DNA from: Hemerocallis citrina
Lineage: Eukaryota > Streptophyta > Magnoliopsida > Asparagales > Asphodelaceae
Length of the DNA: 64,000 nt
Reading direction: 5' to 3'
Assembly: GCA_017893485.1 (NCBI GenBank)
Contig: CM030364.1
Location: 39,783,825-39,847,824 of the forward strand
The notes below the pieces were generated by a model. The model did not search any database and was not told where the DNA came from. It worked only from the letters and a program-made list of their open reading frames with translations. This document shows positions 1-11,099 of the stretch, in pieces; position 1 is the first letter of the stretch; every line of letters starts with the position of its first letter. The position numbers were made by a program, and so were the translations under genes.

Positions 1-1188
1 GATTGTGGTTATTTTAATGGAACCCTATTTTCTTCAAACTCATCTCTTGTTGAACCCAAAACCCAATTGCAAATTGTTCTTGACCCAAAACCGCTATTAT
101 TGGATCCTAAATCCTTAACCCAACATCCTAATTGCACCCTATAAATATAATCCTATTGCAAACCCTAAAAATTGCACAATACAAACCCTAACCAGTCGTC
201 TATTCTCTCTCCTACTCTCTTTCCTCCCTATTTCTCTTTCCCCAAATCCCGACCACCCTTTTCTGGCCATCTTCCCCGACGAAACCCCCTCGAGCGATGA
301 CCCCCATCGACTCCTATCGACCACTAACAGCCCCCAACGTTGCTTCCTTCTTTCCGTCGAGCTCTCAACGAAAACTTAGATTCAGATCAACGAGCTCAGC
401 CAGGCTCGCCCCTCGACGCCAGACCCCTCACCATCGATCCCCTCCCCCCCCCCCCCCCCCCCCCCCGCGTTGCTCCCCATTGCGTCACCCCCGCCGCCGT
501 CCAGATCCCCCTTGCCACTGTTGCTGACATTGCTTGCTACTACCATTACTGTTTATTATTGTTGAGTTGCTGTTATTGCTTGGGTCTCTTTTACACGTAG
601 TTCGCACATGTTATTTTATGTGTTCGTTGCTTTGGAATTTTCATCCCGTTATTTTTGGTATTCAATTTCATTGTCTATAAGGCAAGTCATTGTCCTATTG
701 AATTGTTAATTGTATCAAATTCAAGTTTTGTTGAAACTCTTGCAAGTAGATTCCTTCATTTATCGTATTATACATTGTTCATCTCTTTCGTTGAGTATAT
801 TAAGGGTTTACACAAGCTAACCCCAATTTACTTGACATTATGACACTGTTGACTCCAAAGATTGAATCTTTCATGTGTGCATATAGTATTGATAATAGGG
901 TTGTTCATATAATTGTCACACAACTAAATTATTGTAGAAAGAATTGCTAAGTTGTGTGTTTGATTGATCGTTGTTGTTTGATTGATGTTAAATTAGTGTA
1001 TATATGTGATTTTATTTTATCTATCATGTTATTGCACCCATCATGCTGATTGAGAAGTTTATTGACTGATAGAATTGATACTCATCGTGTAATAAACTTA
1101 TTTCATGGAAACTACCCAAAACCTGTATATTGCTTGCTGGCTGTATGTTGACTGCTATTTTCGACCCAGTAAATGATCTTAAAATAAA
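1..1188 (+). repeat. AT-rich LTR-like sequence, left part
   Basis: No convincing gene lies here; the short proline-rich reading frames around the C-run are low-complexity translations. A TATAAATA box sits at 140-147, followed by a pyrimidine-rich stretch and a run of 23 C at 444-466. The same order (TATA box, then C-run, then CT-rich leader) occurs in the large LTRs further right in this window, so I infer that this is part of a long LTR of a related family, cut by the window edge. I could not find its ends. It could equally be ordinary intergenic DNA. Confidence 0.35.
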
Positions 1189-1722
1189 GGATTTTTAACA
1201 TGTATGTCCCTAACAAATATGTGAATATCACATATACCCCTTACAAATGTGTATTTTCATATTTACCCCTAACAATGTGTGTCCATCCTCTTAGTTACCC
1301 CTTAAGTGTAAACTTCATTAAAAACATAAAAATGTATAAAATATACAATTCTATTTAGTAGATTTAATGTAAAATGACTGAAATACCATTCCTTCACTAG
1401 TCAAGCTTCATCTTCTTACTTTTTTATAAACTCAATCGACCATAAAACCAACTGAAACACATCAACAATTCTCAATTTTTATTCAGTTTTCTTAATAAAT
1501 AGACAAATTTATATTACATCTTTGTAATTTCATCTTCTTTATCATGTTTTCTAGTCAAATTCGTCACTAATCTTATAAATTTCAAATACACGTAGTTTGA
1601 AGCAACTTTTAGAGGTAAATAAGAAATGAGAACATATTGTTAGGGGCATATATGAAAATATACATTTTTGAATGGTATATATGATATTAGTATATTTGTG
1701 AGGGACTACATGTTAAAAACCC
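1189..1722. mobile_element. MITE, non-autonomous Mutator-like element
   Basis: The segment has long terminal inverted repeats of about 95 bp that begin with GG and continue as TTTTTAACATGTA at both ends (left end read on the plus strand, right end on the minus strand). It is flanked by perfect 9-bp direct repeats, TAAAATAAA, at 1180-1188 and 1723-1731. A 9-bp duplication with long inverted repeats is the signature of Mutator-like elements. The 534-bp body has no coding capacity, so it must have been moved by a transposase made elsewhere. Confidence 0.8.
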
Positions 1723-1731
1723 TAAAATAAA

Positions 1732-2925
1732 TTACTTTCTGAATAAGAGTTGTAGCCTTATCTTTCTAGTTTTCATAATATCTTGAATTCCTAAATTCTG
1801 AGTTATGTAGCAAAAGTTATACCCATTTTACTACAACTGTGTTTTTAATTCCAGATTCTCAGATTCTTGTGTGTTTCATGTTTAAACAGTAAAAAGGCTA
1901 ATCAAATGATATAATTTTGCTCTGAAAATTTTCAGATTGTTGCTTAACATGTTTTGGAATCTAGAAAATATTTTTAATGAATTTATTATCGAGTTTTTAC
2001 TGTTTTTAAAAATAAAATAACATGATGTCGAGATTTTGCCTGAACATGAAACCTGTAAAGAACAATGTGTTTGACCTAGTTAATGTTGTCGGATTTTAAA
2101 CTTTAAATATGCGTTGGAACCGTGTGGGAGTCTAGTTTCTAGAATTTCTAACGGATTCAGTTTTTGAGTTCTGAAACAGTAGAAAACTATATTTTTGTAC
2201 AGACTATTCTTACTGTCCAAAATTTTATATTCCAGAATTTAATAGATTAATTATTCCTATATCGTACTATTGCATAAATTAAAATGTGTGTGTTGCATTG
2301 CATGATCCTAATGAGTTATTATCACCATTCTAATTATCTTATTCCATGTTACCATCCTATTGTTCCCATATTGATACTATTGTTCATCGAAATGTCTCTT
2401 AATTGTATATTGTATTGTTGAATTGAGAAATAATTAACAAACTGGGGGTTTAAAGGGTGATTTATGTAGTGGACAAAGTAGAGACTATACTTGGAGGAGG
2501 GACCCATGTTTTCCTAATTAATGCTCCGGCTAGTGTTTTATTGTGTGATTGTGGATTATGGCCATAACCCAATTTATCGTGTACCGTATAGTTGCCAAAA
2601 ACCGTATTGTACACCGAAAGGTGAATAGTGTTTACCGTTGCCAAGTACATGATCTACAGAGTGCACCATTTGAGTCTAAACGAAATTGTATGTATGCATC
2701 GAACCTGTAGAATGGGATGCAGTAGTACATGCATTAGTTAGAATTAAAATGCATAATAGACTTAAGAATTGACACGGCATCAACACTGCATATTGTACCT
2801 CATTGTTCCTATTGATATCGAATATTGTCTAGTGTTATTAGCATTGGTATCGTATCAGATCGGGTCAGGTCCTTCACTACCTAGACCAGGACCCAGTCCC
2901 CTACGGGTCCAAAAATTGGACCCGG
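1732..2925 (+). repeat. AT-rich LTR-like sequence, right part
   Basis: This is the continuation of the DNA that the MITE split. It has no usable reading frame. Near its right end it has short stretches like those in the large LTRs of this window (for example GAATGGGATGCAGTAGTACATG, compare the GTAGTATGGGATGC stretch near 57990), which supports but does not prove an LTR origin. Confidence 0.3.
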
Positions 2926-3209
2926 TGTAACACCCCGAATTCCAAATACAACTGAATTCAAGTTCCACAAGATCTTTTCACTTCACTTCGTATAATTTTA
3001 CAAGGAAATAAAACTTTACTTTACATCAGAGTTACATTTACATTTAAACCTTAAAAATAGCGGAAGCAATGTTACAATTATTACATGAATGAAATACAAT
3101 AACATTTGAACAATCTCTAAGCATCAATTCCTCTTTAGTCTTTTTTATGTACTTTTATCCTGCATAAGAATTGTGGGCACGTCAGTTCATTCAACTGACG
3201 AAATATTAT
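2926..3209 (-). repeat. Terminal fragment of a Tekay-type LTR
   Basis: The segment starts with TGTAACACCCCGAATTCC, the reverse complement of the ...GGAATTCGGGGTGTTACA terminus of the Tekay LTRs that end at 36311 and 49971. About 280 bp of the 3' end of such an LTR are present, including the GTCAGTT..AACTGAC inverted motif near 3181-3199. The rest of the LTR is missing because the Tat LTR starts at about 3210. It is an older insertion into which Tat element A moved. Confidence 0.8.
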
Positions 3210-3776
3210 TGTTGCCGCTGAAATCGGTGTGGGGGCAAACAGATAGATTTGTGGATTCTTGGGATGTTGAATAGTCAAACCTGAAATCTTTCTGCCGGAG
3301 TTTGACCGTTATCTCTCGTAGTTAACCTACAAAAAGTGCGAATTACCGGGGTTGATCCCGGCGATGCACCCTCCGATGCTCAAGTCAGTAATCAGAAAGA
3401 CTATGAATGAGATTTGATTGGCAAAAGATTGATTACCTGTTAATAGTGGGGGATGGGGGGTATTTATAGCCACCTTAGGGACCAGTTTCGGGATAAGATC
3501 AAATCCCTACTTCCCAGTGGATGGATAGAAGTGATCAGGGCCGTTGATTAAGGGCGATCAGAAATCCTAATTCTCCTATCCAGCTAGATTGGGCTTTTGC
3601 GGGTTGGAATCCACACCCAGAATGATGGACCCGTTTATGGGTTATTGGGCCTTTGGAAAAAGGACCAGTTTCCATTTCAGACCCGTTCGCAGGTGAAATT
3701 ACCATTTTACCCCTGATCTCTAAGCTTCGAATCTGATTTGGAAGGTTCCGATTTAACCCCATTTTTAGACATATCA
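3210..3776 (-). mobile_element. 3' LTR of Tat element A
   Basis: Minus-strand LTR of about 567 bp. It aligns along its length with the LTR at 23761-24352 (shared GTGTGGGGG..AAACAGATA near the outer end, CCGGGGTTGATYCCGGCGA in the middle, TTTAACCCCATTTTTAG near the inner end) but only at roughly 70 percent by eye. A TATAAATA box is present on the minus strand at 3461-3468. The inner end reads TGATATGTCTAAAAATGG in element sense and directly abuts a purine-rich tract. The exact outer end is uncertain by a few bases. Confidence 0.75.
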
Positions 3777-3793
3777 CAAGCCCCCCACACCCG
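3777..3793 (-). other. Polypurine tract of Tat element A
   Basis: Read in element sense this is CGGGTGTGGGGGGCTTG, immediately before the LTR start TGATATG. This is the expected place for the primer of plus-strand DNA synthesis in an LTR retrotransposon. Confidence 0.65.
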
Positions 3794-3796
3794 AAG

Positions 3797-4229
3797 ACTG
3801 AGTTTGATCAGCCTTTGAGGAGTAGTTTTACTGTTTTAATTGCTTGTGGAGTTGTATCGGAGTCCAAATGAGGGGTGTCAAATTCCTATATGAGGTATTA
3901 TGGTGATCTTCAGAGTTGGTTGCGCGCTCAAGGTTGTTTTTGAGCTCTCCTGGACTTTTGGTAATTTTTCTTAATTTTTATTTATTTTTCGGACCATTTA
4001 TTTAATTTTACGAAGTGGTGATTTATTGTTCGGGGGTCTCAATTAATTATTCTAAGCAATAATTATTTACCCAGTGGCTCAAAAATATTTTCCCAAATTT
4101 ATAATTATTTTTTAGAATTTTTAATTATTTTTTCTGATTTTTAATCATTTTTTCATAATTTTTAAATAAATAATTTGAATTTAATAAATAAAAAGTTAAT
4201 TTTTAATATTATTTATGATATGGCGCAAT
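3797..4229. other. Element A 3' untranslated region, no gene
   Basis: This is AT-rich DNA between the polypurine tract and the tandem repeats, with many TTATTTTT runs near 3960-4190. I see no coding potential or structured repeat. Confidence 0.5.
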
Positions 4230-5970
4230 CTAGGCCACCCATTTCACATCATCGCGTAGTTTCGAGAGATCGGACGGCCTGTGTCGCTCGACAGCATTTT
4301 CTCCACGTAAGCAGCTCGGATCGTCAGTCGCTCGGATTCCGAGCGACGTGGCTCGACGCTATTTTCTCCACATGAGCAGCTCGGATCGCCAGTTGTTCAG
4401 ATTGGGATTCCGAGCGACATGGGGTGATCTGGGCCGTTCATCCGATCGAGGCACGAATTTTGAGAAGATCTGATGGCTGGTGTCGCTCGGCGCTATTTTC
4501 TCCACATGAGCAGCTCGGATCGCCAGTTGCTCGGATTGGAATTCCAAGCGACGTGGAGTGATCTGAGCCGTTCATCATGGTGCAAATCATGAGGCTAAAG
4601 GTTCAGATTACGAGAAAATGCTATCTTGTCGTTTTGTGGGCGTGGCGTGATCTGAGCCGCTCATCATCTTTCGGCGCGAACATTGAGACAATCTGACGGC
4701 TAGAGTTGCTTGGTGACATTTTTCTTCAAATGTGCAACTCGGATTGCCAGTCGCTCGGGTTGGGATTCCGAGCGATGTTATTTTCTTTATGTGAGCAGCT
4801 AGAATCGCCAGTCGCTCGGATCAGGATTCTGAGCGGCATTGTTTCCTTCATGTGGGCAGCTCAGCTCGCCAGTTGCTTGGATCGAGATTCCGAGCGATGT
4901 TATTTTCTTCATGTGAGCAGCTCGGATCGCTAGTCGCTCGGATCGGGATTCCCAGCGGCATTGTTTCCTTCATGTGAGCAGCTCGGATTGCCAATTGCTC
5001 GGATCGAGATTCCGAGCAATGTTATTTTTTTCATGTGAGCAGCTCAGATCGCTAGTCGCTCGGATTGGGATTCCAAGCGACGTGGGGTGATCTGGACCGT
5101 TCATCATGGTGCGGATCACTAGGCTAGAGGTTCAGATCACGAGAAAACTCCATCTTGTCATTTTGTGGGCATGGCATGATCTAAGCCGTCTGATCGAGAT
5201 CTTGCACGAATTCTGAGAGGAAAGTTGTTTTTCTCCAATACGCAGCTCGGATCGCCAGTCGCTCGGATTTGGGTTCTGAGGGACGTGGTGTGATCTGAGG
5301 CGTTCATCACGGGATCTGGCACGGATCTTGAGGCAAAAAGGGCGGTGTGGATCACGAAAAAATGCTATATTGTCGTTTTGTGGGCGTGGCGTGATCTGAG
5401 CCGTCTGATCGAGATCTTGGACGAATTCTGAGGGGAAAGTTGTTTTTCTCCAATACACAGCTCGGATCGCCAGTCGCTCGGATTTGGGTTCCGAGAGACG
5501 TGGGGCGATCTGAGGTGTTCATCACGGGATCTGGCGTGGATCTTGAGGCAAAAAGGGCGGCATGGATCACGAAAAAACGCTATCTTGTCATTTTGTGGTC
5601 GTGGTCGATCTAAGCCGTCTGATCAAGATCTTGCACAAATTCTAAGGAGAAAGTTGTTTTTCTCCAATACACAGCTCGGATCGCCAGTCGCTCGGATTTG
5701 GGTTTCGAGGGACGTGGGGCATTCTGAGGCATTCATCACGGGACCTGGCACGGATCTTGAGGCAAAAAGGCCAGTGTGGATCACGAAAAAATGCTATCTT
5801 GTCGTTTTGTGGTTGTGGTCCGATCTAAGCCGTCTGATCAAGATCTTGCACGAACTCTGAGGAGAAAGTTGTTTTTCTCCAATATGCAGCTCGGATCGCC
5901 AGTCGCTCGGATTTTTGGGTTCCGATGGACGTGGGGTGATCTATGGCGTCCCTCGGTAGCTTAGTAGAGT
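4230..5970. repeat. Tandem repeat block in Tat element A, outer array
   Basis: The core motif, GCTCGGATCGCCAGTCGCTCGG with small changes, recurs throughout. From about 4794 to 5070 the spacing of the GAGCAGCTCGG motif is 61 bp (4794, 4855, 4916, 4977, 5038). From about 5100 to 5960 the motif is embedded in a longer unit of about 215 bp; GCCGTCTGATC recurs near 5185, 5400, 5614 and 5829. Short reading frames here repeat one another and are not genes. Arrays between pol and the 3' LTR are known in Tat-lineage elements and can seed satellites. Confidence 0.85.
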
Positions 5971-6139
5971 GTCTTAGCAGCTCGGAACTAAAGGAATAGC
6001 CGAGCCTGTGTGGCCCAGTCTGAATTGTCATCACTCTTATGAACCGTCGCACCTTTGTCGTTTAGCCTTCTTTAATGGGCTTGAGGGGGGCCCAAGAGTC
6101 ACAACTTTACGTTACAAAGCCCAAGAGTCACTTCTTTTA

Positions 6140-6146
6140 CTATAAG
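6140..6146 (+). promoter_or_regulatory. Possible TATA box of the antisense ORF
   Basis: CTATAAG lies about 180 bp upstream of the ATG at 6324, with a CT-rich leader between. It is the best TATA-like site before the antisense gene, but the match is weak and there is no transcript evidence. Confidence 0.3.
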
Positions 6147-7235
6147 TTTTTACCTCCCCCAATCTTTCTCTCATTCTTTCACTTTTACCTTTACCTTTGC
6201 TAGCGGTGTTTTTGCTCTCGAGCGGCGCTACTAGCTTTTGTGGCAAGGCGAGTTTGAACTCCGGCGATCTTTTCCGACCATACACGTCACTTCAAGGTTA
6301 GTCTTTCCCCCTTCTTTTGGAGAATGTCTAGAATTTCTTCTGGGGACGAGACCTCCACCTCGGACCGAGATGCCGACCAACCGGTAGTGGTTGAGCCGAG
6401 GAAGGGGAAGGAAGTGGTTGATCTGGTCGGGGTGTCGACGATAGTTGAGACTTTGAAGGGGGCAGGAGAGCTGGGTCGGTTGCCGTCCTCATTGTCGAGT
6501 GTCAGTAGGGTGAGGAGCTACCCCGAGGACATCTTAGAGAAGGTGGTGCGTGGGATGGCTCCGGCGTATGAGGAGAATAATCCGAGGGATCCTTCTGAGG
6601 TGGATGAGATCCCTTCAATCATGACCAAGGCAGATCTGCACCGGATCAGGAAGGGATTCCGCATCCCGAAGGAGTTCGTCTTAATACTCCCCAGCCCCGA
6701 CTTTCGAGCATGTATGGGGACGTCGGCGGACACGTGCGTCTTCCCGTACGATACACTTAACACCGGTCTTCGATTACCACTGCATCCCTTCGTGGTCGAG
6801 GTGCTGCAGTGGTACGGCCTGAGCCCGGTTCAGTTTATGCCGAACATTTGGCGGCATGTCATCACCTTCGTCCTTCAGTGCCAGGCGGTCGGTGTGCAAC
6901 CGCAGCTCGTTCTGCTTTGGAGCCTCTATCGCATCTGCCGGATGAGCAAGATGGAGGATCGGTATTACTTGTCACCGAGGAGGGGGGTGAAGTTGATCAA
7001 GAATCTGGACTCAATCAAACTTGGAAGGAGAAGTATTTTCTCATCCCTGGTCCCGAGCCGTGAGGATTCCCGACATTGTGGAAAGATGGGGTCCCGAAGT
7101 GGGCGAAGAAAGAGCCGGTGCTCACAAGAGAGGAAGAGGAGATTGTAGTGAAAATCCTCGGACTTTCGACCCTCAGTTGGAAGGATATCACCGAGGGGGT
7201 CTTGTTCGGTGGAGGTCTCAGTCCGATCGACCCCA

Positions 7236-7331
7236 GTACACTTTCTTTCTTTTCTCTTGCTAGTCTTAGTGTCTTTTAGTATTTTGTTTTTTTTTTCTAA
7301 CTCCTTTGCTCAGTTTTCTCTTCGTATGCAG
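7236..7331 (+). other. Intron 1 of the antisense ORF
   Basis: The donor is CCCCA then GTACAC; the acceptor follows a long T-rich tract and reads TATGCAG. The reading changes from a disrupted frame to the MDYKALMAK exon across it. This is a prediction from splice-site appearance only. Confidence 0.55.
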
Positions 7332-7818
7332 AGTCCCCCGGCATGGATTACAAGGCTCTGATGGCAAAGAGTCACGCTGCGAAGAGTACGGAAACGAGGA
7401 AGAGGAAGAGGACCACAGCAGGGCATCTTTCAGGCCAAACAGCACAAGTCTCCTCGGCACCCTCGGCCCCCTCGGTGCCCTCTGTCCCTGTGGAGCTGGT
7501 GACCGAGTCCCCTTCGAAAAATGCCCGCTCAGGCCTCCCTGGTTGATGCCCCTGGCTCGTCGAGCGGGGCATCAACCAGCACAGCTCTGGCTTTGGTGGT
7601 GCCGCCACTTACTACCGAGGCAGAGGCCATCCTCACCGAGGAGCACAAGTGTCTCTTCGTCCCCGACTGGAGGGTGATGAAGGTAGAAAGTTTTCTCGGT
7701 GACTCGGGGATGTGCATGCAGGCGGTGAAGCACCTACCGACCCCGAAGGACCGTGCCGCGCTGAAGGCCGGCACTGTAGGCGACGATGCCTTGGAGATTG
7801 CTCTGAATACTATGTCAG

Positions 7819-7907
7819 GTAAGTGTGAGTTGATTATGACAACCCAAAAAAATTTCTAAGTTTTTTTTTCGGTTTTAATCGTTTCTTTTCCTTCGTTTTG
7901 CTCGTAG
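7819..7907 (+). other. Intron 2 of the antisense ORF
   Basis: The donor is TCAG then GTAAGTG; the acceptor is CTCGTAG after a T-rich tract. It separates the segment ending NTMSG from the coiled-coil exon. The 89-bp length is normal for plants. Confidence 0.6.
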
Positions 7908-8731
7908 ACTCTCTACCACTTTAACCACGTGCTCGAGCAGTTCGCCGAACAAGAGAAGGAGATGAAGCTGGCAAATGATTGGGAGAGGTCGGAGCGCTCT
8001 AAAGCGGTCAAGCTGTTCGAGGCCGAGCAGCGACTCTCGGCTTCGCGAGCGACTGAGGTGGGGGCCCTTGAGACGAAGCTCGCTGAAGCGCTGAAGCACT
8101 CTGCAGCCGAGACAGAGAGGGCTCGCCTCGAGGATGAGCTGGCCAAGTCCCTGAAGGCGTCTGAAGAGGTGCTGAATGGCCAGGCGATGAAGGTGGCAGA
8201 GGCAGAGAAGGCGATTCGGGATGAGGCCGAAGCCCACATGATGACAAACATGGAGGAGGCTTACACCCGAGCGCTGAAGCATGTGGCGGCCTGCATCCCC
8301 GACTTTGACAGCTCCTCGTATTACTTCTACGATCCCGTGGAGGGCGAGGAGCTGTTGCCTCTGGCGGAGGTCGAGCCTGAGCAAGAGGGCAAAGAGGCCG
8401 AAAAGGACGCCGAGGGCGACATGAACGTCGAAGGAGCACTCGTCACTGTGCCGAGCGAGGGTACCTCGGAGTGGCGCCATGAGGTGGCCTCTGATTTAGT
8501 CGCCTCTTCCTTTATTTTATTTTTTTGCTTTGTTTTTTGTTGTAATGACGAACTGCGGACTGGCAACCGCTCTCATGTACTCTTTTTGGATTTTAATGAA
8601 AAGGACTAATTTTTTGAGACTTTGGCTAAGTGTTTGAGATTTCAAGTGTTGTGAACGCCTTGTTGTTGAAAATTTTGCTAAATGCTGAAAACACCTTTTG
8701 CTCTTTGTGTTGATATGTTTTCGCTTCTCAG

Positions 8732-9278
8732 GTCATCGAGTCTAGTTCGGCAGCTGAAGCCTCTCATCTACGGGTTGACTTGAAAGCATCAAAGTTGGCC
8801 CTCTCCCGCAGTCGAGAGTGCTTTCTCAAGAGCAAGTTGGAGCTAGATCATCTCAAGGTGACGCTGGCGAAGTGTCTTTCCGAGTTGAAACAACTAAGGA
8901 AATGAGCTCATGAGGTTCGTCTTGAAGGTGAGGTGGAGTTACTCCGGAAGGTGCTATTTGATGTTACGGAGGAGAGGGGCAAATTGCTGGCCGAGGTTCA
9001 CCACTTGAAAATAGTAGAAGAAGAGCTTTCGGCGGAGGAAGCAGAATTAGCATAGGCGGTAGGCAAGTTGATGGCCGAGCGAGACGAGTTGACGGTGGAG
9101 GTCGACGATTTGAAGAGGGTTACAGTCGATAGGAGCATCGAGGTTATCCATCTCCGTTGAATTATTGCCGACGGCTCTAGTGCCGAAGGCTCAGCTCAGC
9201 TTCCTCGCTTCAAGATAGCTGTGAAGGATGACTCTCTGAAGCAACGGATAGTCGAGCTAGAGGCGGAGGTGATGGAAC
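8732..9278 (+). pseudogene. Second coiled-coil segment of the antisense ORF region
   Basis: After an acceptor-like CTTCTCAG at 8724-8731, one frame reads almost continuously as coiled coil rich in Leu, Glu and Lys (LDHLKVTLAKCLSELKQL; LLAEVHHLKIVEEELSAEE; LMAERDELTVEVDDLKR). It is interrupted by at least three in-frame stops. It could be a further 3' exon of the antisense gene or a second related copy. It is cut at 9279 by a copia LTR, and its continuation appears from 10539. A shorter sequence of the same coiled-coil style is seen at 16060-16285 in element B. Confidence 0.55.
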
Positions 9279-10538
9279 TGCGATGAGTCCCAGGAACACG
9301 GATTGGTGTGCGTATCGATCATAAAAGCTTAACAGATTTAATACGTGATCTAATCCTTTATAGCAGAATCTAGGGTTCACGAATTATACCTGCGATGAGA
9401 AGAAGACGATAGTTTCTAGCAACCTCGAGCCGTCTGCGACCCCAAGATCTTCTGCACGTATTCCTTCCTCGGGTTGGACGTCGTGTGGGCGACGGTCTAC
9501 CAACCTTTCTTCTCCTTGGCTGACCTCTCTTTCTCTCCTTACGTGAATCACGAATTTAGAGAAATCTTCTTATCTCTGATAATGATAATGACGGCCAGAG
9601 AATAGAGGATATATATAAGGCTACGGCAGGGACCATGAGGAGAAATTAGGGTTAGGTCTCCTAACGAATCTTGGTATCCCGTGTTCAGCCCGAACACACA
9701 ACCCAGGCCCATTAACAATAGCTCGGTCCACTAAGGAGCTATTGTTGCACTACCTTCCTAATCCCAAATTATATTTATGGGCTCCTTTTATTATATGCTC
9801 GTTCAGCTCCCAATGTTAAGATATCGAATGTCCGTCGATCAAATTAAGTTACTGACAACTATATTGATCAACATCTTTTATCCTTAAGTAGTACCACTCA
9901 ACTTTATTTGTCATGTCGGATGTAATCCACCTTAAGGGTTTACATGACAATCCATATGAGCTCCTTAAGGGGACATCATCAACCCGACGTATCGGGACAT
10001 GGATTCCTTTTACAATCAACAGCCCATCATACATACAATGCTATTACCCAATTCATAGAGGTTGTTGATCCATAATGAATCTCACTCTTTTATGAGTCAA
10101 AGTAATGCACACTGCATATACATGTCTGTTATTATATCTGGATTAAGAGCATAAGCATCCATAATAACAGAGGTGTTTGTTCTCTTTTGTAGTCAGTATA
10201 AAGAGAACAACCTCAAGTGGTCCTGTTCAATACACACAAAGTGTACTAGTGTAAACCTATAGTCAAGATAGACTAATACCAGATTACACTACAACCTTTC
10301 CAATGGATTTTCCAAGTCCGTCTAGGTTGTGAACTATTTATATATTCCATAGGGAACTGATAATATGATCTTCTGTGTGTCACCTCACACCATATTATCA
10401 ACCTTATAGAATATCAGATACTTGCATTAATATTATAATAAACACAGTATGTAAACATATGCCCATATGATTCTCATTCAAAAAAATAAGGAAACAAAGT
10501 TAATACAAAAGTGATGCTTTCAGTATATAACCCTAACA
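9279..10538 (-). mobile_element. Solo LTR of a copia-type retrotransposon
   Basis: Read on the minus strand this begins TGTTAGGGTTATATACTG and ends ...TGGGACTCATCGCA, about 1.26 kb, without any coding region. A TATATATA-containing site near 9609-9618 on the minus strand could be its promoter. Composition (AT-rich, no CG-rich repeats) differs sharply from the flanking Tat coding DNA, which resumes in coiled-coil frame after it. The termini and overall look fit a Ty1/copia LTR. No matching 5-bp target duplication is visible, so the ends may be off by some bases or one flank was altered. Confidence 0.6.
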
Positions 10539-10735
10539 GTAGGTTGCTCGCCTCAAGCTGCATTCGGGACCGATCAATGTCAGAAGCTCTTCATGTACCC
10601 GTGAAGAGAATGAGCGAGGGATTTCGTTTTACGAGCTTGCCACTTGTTCCCCTGTTGCTCGGCGAAGTCCAGGTGATGCCCGAAGCGGGGTGGCTGTCTC
10701 GTCGAGCGAAGCCTCAGCCGGCGCAACATTGAGAG
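10539..10735 (+). pseudogene. Tail of the antisense coiled-coil ORF after the LTR insertion
   Basis: The frame resumes with RLLASSC and runs through MSEALHVPVKRMSEGF to a stop after PQPAQH. It looks like the C-terminal end of the segment split at 9279. No domain is recognised. Confidence 0.45.
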
Positions 10736-11099
10736 ACACTACTATGCTCACTGGCTTGGGGACCTCAGCGAGTGCGGGATCGCAACGACAGGGTGTGCGG
10801 CGTCCCTGCTTGTCTCTTAAGAGGAACATCCCCCTTCCTAAGAGTCGCTGAAGTAGTCTTGTAATTTTAGCTTTTCAAATCTTGTAACTTGTTGTAGATT
10901 AGAGTAGCTGGTCTTGTAATCCGAGTTACTTTGAACTTTAAACTTTATAGAAGTGAAGGCTTTGTTTATTCCTCTGTGCTTGTGTGTTGGCGTGTTCAGT
11001 TAGTCCCTTATGGTTGTAAGAGTGTTTCTGAAGGGCGGACCATTTCTAGCTTGCTTAAGAGCGAGGAGTAGAAGTGGGGTCTTGCCAAACTTTTGAACT
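10736..11099 (+). other. 3' flank of the antisense gene, no gene
   Basis: This is AT-rich DNA with several TTGTAAT/CTTGTAAC motifs (10856-10925), which look like a plant 3' untranslated region and polyadenylation area for the antisense gene. No reading frame of interest is present. Confidence 0.35.

Larger units (their letters stand above)
6324..8609 (+). pseudogene. Antisense ORF of Tat element A (PF04195-like, spliced, broken)
   Basis: This gene runs opposite to the pol of its element, between pol and the 3' LTR, where Tat elements often carry an extra antisense ORF. Exon 1 (6324-7235) encodes an acidic N-terminus and then a region with RIRKGFRIP, PFVVEVLQWYGLSPVQ and MEDRYYLSPRRGVK, which I recognise as the 'putative gypsy type transposon' family (PF04195). 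Intron 1 (7236-7331) and intron 2 (7819-7907) have GT-AG ends. Exon 2 has the MDYKALMAK segment, a basic KRKR patch and a Ser/Pro-rich linker. Exon 3 is a long Ala/Glu/Lys coiled coil followed by an acidic tail with DSSSYYFYDPVEGEE. Frameshifts occur near 7030-7080 and near 7520, so this copy is not functional. The molecular role of the family is unknown; an RNA- or chromatin-linked role would be a guess. Confidence 0.7.

Noticed and set aside
297..600. Proline-rich frames over the 23-C run
   Set aside because: Low-complexity translation of a C-run and CT-rich DNA, with no domain.
7875..8480. 201-codon minus-strand frame opposite the coiled-coil exon
   Set aside because: It is the Leu/Arg-rich antisense shadow of the Glu/Ala/Lys coiled coil.
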